Shown here piece by piece: positions 6,345 through 10,539 of a DNA stretch of 10,539 nucleotides (the first letter of the stretch is position 1; each line of letters begins with the position of its first letter). The position numbers and the translations under genes are program-made. The stretch is from positions 1 to 10,539 of the forward strand of contig DAOVFR010000063.1 in NCBI GenBank assembly GCA_030672805.1, written 5' to 3'. The notes beneath the pieces were generated by a model. The model had not been told where the DNA came from. It did not search any database and was given only the letters and a program-made list of their open reading frames with translations. This DNA is from Candidatus Krumholzibacteriota bacterium. GTDB taxonomy: Bacteria > Krumholzibacteriota > Krumholzibacteriia > Krumholzibacteriales > Krumholzibacteriaceae.

Positions 6345-8204
6345 CTACAGGTACGATCGAAGGACGAGCCGTACCTGCCGTCTCCCGCCGTTCCTCATTA
6401 CTTCCAGGTCGATGGTGGTGTCCTCCTCGCCCTGGAGGAGTCCGGTGATCTCGTCCAGGTTTTCGAATTCAGCGATGTCCTTTCCGTTCATGCCCAGGAT
6501 CCTGTCGCCTTCGATGAGTCCCGCCTCGTCGGCGGGCGAACCGGGTATGATGTTGTATGCCGATACCGTCCCGCCGCGGCCGCGGATGAGCTGGAGCCCG
6601 CTGCGATCGGTGTAAAGAGACCGGCCGAAATTTCCGTTCGCCTCGAACAGGCAGCGCTGGTTCTGGTAATCGAGCGTCACGGTGAACTGCTCGAGGATAT
6701 CGTTTCCCACTATGCCGTCCATGCCGTCGAAGACGCCGATCCCCCTGTTCGTTTCGGGCAGGGCGAATACGGGTTTATCGATCCCGATGTCTCCCAGTTC
6801 GAACAGCCCGAATCGGCGGAGGTCTGCACGCTCCTCTCCGCCAGTTCCCATAAGGTTCACCAGGAGGCCGGTCCCGCCGCCTGTCAGCTCATTACGGTCG
6901 ATGAAGCTCTTCTGCAGCATGGAGCTGTTGGCCCCCGTATCGAGCAGGAACGTACCCGTATGTATGCTGTCCAGCCGGCACCCGAGCGAGAAGATGTTTC
7001 GCATCAGCGGGGCGTCGAGGGATGTTTCAGCGCCCGCGGGCGAGAACGAATCGGGCTCGAAAAAGGATATCGCCCGGTTCTCGTAATCGATTCTTGTCAC
7101 GAAACGGCTCAGGAAATCGTACCCGAGCACACCGCCGATCTCCAGGTCGACGAAACGTTCGAGCATCCCCGCGATCGGGTAGGTGATGACGATCTGCGCG
7201 TCGAACTCGATGCCTTCGACCGAAAAACCCGGTATCCGTGACAGGTGGAAATCCGTCGTGCCGCCCGCTCCCGCGCCGGGGATCGTGCCGCCGTGCGGAA
7301 GCTCCAGCTCCGCGGCGATAACGGAATCGATCAGCGTCATACCGGCCCCCGAGTCGAGCAGGAACATGAGTTCCCGCCCTACTCCATCCAGTGTAACCGG
7401 CAGGTAGAGGTGGCGGTGCAGGTAACGGAATGGAATATTCTCCGACGATGAGCCATCCGTGAACCGGTAATCCCGCCGGGCGATCGCGGGAGGAAGGAAA
7501 ATCGCGGGATCGAGCTCCGTGTTTACCGCGATCGATTGTTTCCAGATCTCGATCGTCTGGTTTATCGAGACGTTCCGTATGAGTGTGTGGAACGGGAACA
7601 TGACGCCGGCGACAGGCCTGTAATCGTCGAATATCATGTCGATCGTCCCGGCGCTTCCCGTGATGACTGCGCTCCTGGCAAGATAGGTTTCCGTATCTAT
7701 GGAGAGGGAACAGACCGCCCCGTTAACAGGGACGATCTCGAGCACCTCGCATATGGCTCCGTCGATCGTGTCGGTGCACGCCGCCGTGATCTTGAAATCG
7801 GGGGATGGAAAGAGGTAATCGTAATTATCCATGAGGCATGACGAGACCTGGTGCTCCCGCGAGCCCGGGTCCCGCCTGAACTGGAGCATATTGTTCTGGT
7901 CCACCATCCAGATCCGCACGCCGTCAAAGCCCTGTCTTATGTTGAAATACCCGAGCGATATCTCCATGAAGGAAAGACACGGTCTCATCGAGTGCGTTGT
8001 TATCGTTCCCCTCATGCCCGTGTCCGAAAACTCGATGCCGGATGTTGAGACGACCGTGTTGATAGACCGGATCACTTCGAGTCCGCCCATCGCATCGGCA
8101 TGTTTTTCGAGAAGGCGCTCGACAGGGTCCGCGGGCCGCTGCGCACAGGAGAGTGACGCGGACAGGGTGATTACCAGAATAATATGGACTGTGGTTCTTT
8201 GCAT
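6345..8204 (-). CDS. Exported LolA-like / double retropepsin / PDZ protein, putative aspartyl protease
   Basis: Predicted secreted or membrane-anchored protein of 619 aa from the ATG at 8204; a GTG at 8213 would add three residues and neither start has a clear Shine-Dalgarno sequence. Residues 1-20 are a signal peptide (MQRTTVHIILVITLSASLSC). Cys20 might be lipidated, but SLSC is a poor lipobox, and type I cleavage after CA is equally possible. About 25-235 resembles the LolA/RseB-like beta-sheet lipid-binding fold (GGLEVIRSINTV near 40-51). Two retropepsin-like domains follow, each with a catalytic triplet and a matching closing motif: LLDSGAG (Asp284) with GYDFLSRF (361-368), and LLDTGAN (Asp422) with GNDILEQF (500-507). 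A PDZ domain (about 533-610; PGSPADEAGLIEGDRILGMNG) ends the protein. Homologous architectures are annotated as aspartyl protease family proteins, mostly without known substrates. It probably starts an operon with the beta-CASP hydrolase and endonuclease V. Confidence 0.87.
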   Translation of the reverse strand: MQRTTVHIILVITLSASLSCAQRPADPVERLLEKHADAMGGLEVIRSINTVVSTSGIEFSDTGMRGTITTHSMRPCLSFMEISLGYFNIRQGFDGVRIWMVDQNNMLQFRRDPGSREHQVSSCLMDNYDYLFPSPDFKITAACTDTIDGAICEVLEIVPVNGAVCSLSIDTETYLARSAVITGSAGTIDMIFDDYRPVAGVMFPFHTLIRNVSINQTIEIWKQSIAVNTELDPAIFLPPAIARRDYRFTDGSSSENIPFRYLHRHLYLPVTLDGVGRELMFLLDSGAGMTLIDSVIAAELELPHGGTIPGAGAGGTTDFHLSRIPGFSVEGIEFDAQIVITYPIAGMLERFVDLEIGGVLGYDFLSRFVTRIDYENRAISFFEPDSFSPAGAETSLDAPLMRNIFSLGCRLDSIHTGTFLLDTGANSSMLQKSFIDRNELTGGGTGLLVNLMGTGGEERADLRRFGLFELGDIGIDKPVFALPETNRGIGVFDGMDGIVGNDILEQFTVTLDYQNQRCLFEANGNFGRSLYTDRSGLQLIRGRGGTVSAYNIIPGSPADEAGLIEGDRILGMNGKDIAEFENLDEITGLLQGEEDTTIDLEVMRNGGRRQVRLVLRSYL

Positions 8205-8272
8205 GCAGATCACTGCCGGTTATTCGATTCGGCGCTTGGGACATCGATTACACGGAAACATGCATCGTCGTG

Positions 8273-8303
8273 ATTATACTAGCATACCATGTAATGGATT
8301 CAA
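8273..8303 (-). promoter_or_regulatory. Putative sigma70-type promoter for the retropepsin-led operon
   Basis: On the - strand a perfect TATAAT lies at 8278-8273, and a TTGAAT (4 of 6 matches to TTGACA) lies at 8303-8298. The 19-nt spacer is longer than the ideal 17. Transcription would start near 8266, leaving a leader of about 60 nt before the ATG at 8204. The local AT-richness contrasts with the surrounding coding DNA. The organism's own promoter consensus is unknown. Confidence 0.45.
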
Positions 8304-8304
8304 A

Positions 8305-8345
8305 GCCGTTAAACGGCGACATCAGCGATATCACGTACCGCTGAT
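8305..8345 (-). terminator. Two small inverted repeats at the end of tldE
   Basis: The first pair is ATCAGCG (8321-8327) with CGCTGAT (8339-8345), a 7-bp stem with an 11-nt loop that includes the tldE stop codon (8333-8331). The second is the near-palindrome GCCGTTAAACGGC (8305-8317), which on the - strand is followed by TTT. Together they could form a weak tldE terminator. Because the second abuts the putative -35 box (8303-8298), it could equally be an operator. Both are short, so chance is possible. Confidence 0.25.
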
Positions 8346-9674
8346 CGTCATTCGTGCGATCTTCAGCGTGGGAGCCGTGATCGAGGTTCGCCACGTGAGG
8401 TTGTTTCCGATCATTTCGATGTCGCCGAACATCTGCTGGAAGGTGCCGGTGATTGTGAATTCGCTCACCGGGTAGGACAGCTTGCCGCCCTCGATCCAGA
8501 TACCCTGGCCGCCCTGCGAGAAGTCACCGGTCGTCCAGTTTGCGCCGGGCCCTGAAATCGACGTGAGGTAGAGACCCTCGTTGATGGATGATATGATCTC
8601 GCCGGGGCCGGCCGTTCCAGGCACGAGATAGAAATTCGAGACACCGCCCGCGTTCCCCGTAGTCCTTGCGCCGAGCTTGCGGGCCTGGTAGCTGTCCATG
8701 AGGTAGCTCTTCAGCACTCCCCTGTCGATGACGACGTTTGTGCGGGTGCGCACGCCTTCAGAATCGAACGGCCTCGTTCCGAGCTTTCCGGGAAGGAGCG
8801 AGTCGTCGATGATCGTCACCGCTGGCGTTGCGATCTGCGTTCCGGTCATGTCGACAAGGAAGGATGACTTCTTGTAAATGTTTTCGCCATTCACGGCGGA
8901 AGCGATGTATGAGAGCAGCATGCCCGCCGTCAGCGGGTCGAACACGACGGGTACCTTGCATGTGCGCGGCTTCACGGCGCCGAGTTTGCGGATCGTTCTA
9001 TCCACGGCTCTCCGGGCCACCTCCTCGACCGGTTCGAGGTCGTTGAACCTGACCGCCGTTGAGAACCAGTACGAAGACTGCTTTTTCCCGCTGTTATCGC
9101 CGCGCTCCGGCCTGTCCTCGGCTGCGCAGGAGATATCGATCGAGCTGTATGTTTTCCGGTAGCCGTCGCAGAAGCCCAGGTTGTTCGCGAAAACGTTCGT
9201 CACGACACTGTCCGAGAAGGACGCTCCATTGGGGATGATCCGCTTATCCATGCCGCATGCCGCCCGCTCGAGATCCATCGCGAGCTGTATCTTCCTGTCG
9301 GTCGGCAACTCGACGGCCTCCGGGTCGAATAGTTCGAGGTCGGTTTTTACCCGGCCGAGCTCGCCATTCTCGGGCATCGCGAAGTACCCGTCCCGGTCCA
9401 TGAAGCCTGCAAGCTCGACCGCCTCGGTGATGAGCCCGTTGATACTGTTCGCGGATAGATCGCTCGATGTCACGGAAGCCCGCTTCCTGTCCAGCGAAAG
9501 CGTGATCGCAATACGGCTCGAAACCGCCTCGGTGAGTGTCTCGATCCGGCCTTTCCGCACGGTAACCTCGAAATCCGTACTTTCCCTCACGGCAACCTCG
9601 GCCGTCTCCGCGCCTTTGGACAGGGCGGTGGTAACGCTCGTTTCGGCCAGCTTCTTTATCCTGTCCATCGTCAC
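8331..9674 (-). CDS. tldE: TldE/PmbA family protein, partner subunit of the TldD metalloprotease
   Basis: Cytoplasmic subunit of the heterodimeric TldD/TldE protease, which in Escherichia coli trims the microcin B17 leader peptide and degrades unfolded peptides such as CcdA. The protein is 447 aa, close to E. coli TldE/PmbA (about 450). It lacks the HExxxH zinc motif, as expected for the TldE subunit. Recognisable family segments are the N-terminal AEVAVRESTDFEVTVRKGRIE (25-45), VPVVFDPLTAGMLLSYIASA (241-260), the segment around 304-335 (DSEGVRTR through ARKLG), and the glycine-rich TGDFSQGGQGIWIEGG (382-397). The GTG at 9674 has GGGGG (9687-9683) 8 nt upstream; an ATG two codons later (9668) is the alternative. 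It starts 15 nt after the tldD stop, so the two are almost certainly co-translated. No RiPP precursor or toxin gene is visible nearby, so a general peptide-clearing role is as likely as a natural-product one. Confidence 0.93.
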   Translation of the reverse strand: MTMDRIKKLAETSVTTALSKGAETAEVAVRESTDFEVTVRKGRIETLTEAVSSRIAITLSLDRKRASVTSSDLSANSINGLITEAVELAGFMDRDGYFAMPENGELGRVKTDLELFDPEAVELPTDRKIQLAMDLERAACGMDKRIIPNGASFSDSVVTNVFANNLGFCDGYRKTYSSIDISCAAEDRPERGDNSGKKQSSYWFSTAVRFNDLEPVEEVARRAVDRTIRKLGAVKPRTCKVPVVFDPLTAGMLLSYIASAVNGENIYKKSSFLVDMTGTQIATPAVTIIDDSLLPGKLGTRPFDSEGVRTRTNVVIDRGVLKSYLMDSYQARKLGARTTGNAGGVSNFYLVPGTAGPGEIISSINEGLYLTSISGPGANWTTGDFSQGGQGIWIEGGKLSYPVSEFTITGTFQQMFGDIEMIGNNLTWRTSITAPTLKIARMTISGT

Positions 9675-9689
9675 TGCACGTTCCCCCGG

Positions 9690-10539
9690 TCACTGCTGCA
9701 GCTCGCTGCCCCCGACGGTGATCTCCGAGATCTTGATCGTTGGGAGACCCACGCCGACCGGCACCTGCTGCCCTTTGCCGCATGTCCAACGGCCGTCGCT
9801 GAAAGCGAAGTCGTTTCCCGTCATCGTTACCTTGGAGAGCACGTCGGGTCCGTTCCCGATAATGGTCAGGTTTTTCACCGGCGCCGTGATCCGTCCGTCC
9901 TCGACGAGGTAGGCCTCGATCGGTACGAATACAAAGTCACCGTTCGAAATGTCAACCTGCCCGCCCCTGAATGACTTGCAGAAGATTCCCCTTTTCGTCG
10001 AACGGAATATCTCCTCGGGATCGCTCCGGCCGTTTGCGAGGTAGGTATTCGTCATGCGCGGCACCGGCGGGTACTTGTAAGATTCCCGGCGCCCGTTGCC
10101 GGTGAGGGGAACGCCGAAGAACTCCGCACTGATACGGTCGTGCATGTAACCTTTAAGGATCCCCTTTTCGATGAGGACCGTGGCGGATGGCACTGTTCCC
10201 TCGTCGTCGAAGTTGAGCGCTCCACGGTCGTTCGCGATGGCCCCGTCGTCTATAACGGTAACAAGCTCGCTCGCCACCCTGTCACCGAGGCGCCCCGTGT
10301 AGGCCGAGGTTTCCTTCCGGATGAAGTCGGCCTCGAGGGGATGGCCGACCGACTCATGCAGCAGAATGCCCGATTCTGCCGGTGCCAGGATCAGCTCCAT
10401 CGGTCCCGCCGGCGAGTCGATCGCATCGAGAAGCAGGACCGCCTGGCGTGCCGCCTCGCGCCCGTGATCGGCGGGAGAGAATCGCTTGCGGAAGTACTCG
10501 CTGCCGATCCTTCCCCCACCGCTCGAGATGCCGATCTGC
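9690..10539 (-). CDS. tldD: TldD metalloprotease subunit (N-terminal part beyond window)
   Basis: Catalytic zinc subunit of the TldD/TldE peptidase. The frame stays open to the right edge: 282 residues are visible, roughly the C-terminal 60% of a protein that is about 480 aa in E. coli. The ATG at 10400 is internal, because the upstream codons encode family sequence (QIGISSGGGRIGSEYFRKRF, then LLLDAIDSPAGPMEL). The zinc site HESVGH, an HExxxH motif, is encoded at 10358-10341, in the context GILLHESVGHPLEADF. The conserved cysteine of the C-terminal TCGKGQQVPVGVG segment (codon 9782-9780) corresponds to the cysteine zinc ligand in E. coli TldD. The end, PTIKISEITVGG, is typical of the family. 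It is followed after 15 nt by tldE. The promoter and start lie outside the window. Confidence 0.94.
   Translation of the reverse strand, partial: QIGISSGGGRIGSEYFRKRFSPADHGREAARQAVLLLDAIDSPAGPMELILAPAESGILLHESVGHPLEADFIRKETSAYTGRLGDRVASELVTVIDDGAIANDRGALNFDDEGTVPSATVLIEKGILKGYMHDRISAEFFGVPLTGNGRRESYKYPPVPRMTNTYLANGRSDPEEIFRSTKRGIFCKSFRGGQVDISNGDFVFVPIEAYLVEDGRITAPVKNLTIIGNGPDVLSKVTMTGNDFAFSDGRWTCGKGQQVPVGVGLPTIKISEITVGGSELQQ

Noticed and set aside
6339..7241. A 300-codon open frame on the + strand opposite the retropepsin-PDZ gene
   Set aside because: It is an antisense shadow. The - strand frame encodes the PDZ domain and the second DTG domain here.
1..10539. CRISPR arrays, tRNA or rRNA genes, insertion sequences, toxin-antitoxin pairs
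   Set aside because: I saw no regularly spaced repeats, RNA-gene signatures, transposase motifs or small paired genes; nearly all sequence is accounted for by the eight genes.
1..10539. Frequent CGATC/GATCG words across the window
   Set aside because: These are explained by strong use of ATC (Ile), GTC, GAC/GAT and CG-starting or TCG codons and occur mostly inside genes. They do not cluster as an origin or a methylation-site array.
8331..10539. TldD/TldE as evidence of a ribosomally made peptide natural-product (microcin-like) cluster
   Set aside because: TldD/TldE are widespread housekeeping proteins. No precursor peptide, cyclodehydratase or exporter gene is visible in the window.

Overview
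The window is GC-rich (about 60% by eye) bacterial chromosomal DNA, densely coded, with two genes on the + strand at the left and six on the - strand filling the rest. Three features suggest a Gram-negative-type envelope: an exported protein with a LolA-like domain, a rhomboid with a large extracytoplasmic loop, and sugar-nucleotide and glycan genes. TTG and GTG starts are common. The gene mix (TldD/TldE, beta-CASP hydrolase, endonuclease V, double retropepsin-PDZ protein, rhomboid-TPR protein) would fit an uncultured FCB-like lineage such as Krumholzibacteria, Latescibacteria or Zixibacteria. That placement is a guess; no rRNA or other phylogenetic marker is present.

Left, + strand (1-2269): the 3' part of a DegT/DnrJ/EryC1/StrS sugar aminotransferase, then a GT-B glycosyltransferase. 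They look like the end of a surface polysaccharide or O-antigen cluster extending beyond the left edge. A very GC-rich hairpin lies over the aminotransferase stop codon, and another hairpin fills the short gap between the convergent glycosyltransferase and rhomboid genes.

Right, - strand, in transcription order from the right edge: tldD (cut by the window end), tldE/pmbA 15 nt later, a 126-nt gap with a perfect TATAAT box, an exported double retropepsin-PDZ protein, a beta-CASP metallo-beta-lactamase RNA/DNA hydrolase, endonuclease V, a 274-nt AT-richer gap, and a rhomboid intramembrane protease with a TPR tail. Spacing suggests three transcription units: tldD-tldE; retropepsin-betaCASP-endoV; rhomboid.

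Three catalytic classes of protease (metallo, aspartic, serine) lie on one strand, together with two adjacent nucleic-acid hydrolases. Each family is known. I see no convincing evidence of an undescribed multi-gene system: no CRISPR, toxin-antitoxin, mobile element, tRNA or rRNA. The most distinctive single proteins are the LolA-like/double-retropepsin/PDZ protein and the rhomboid with a roughly 120-residue first loop and TPR tail.
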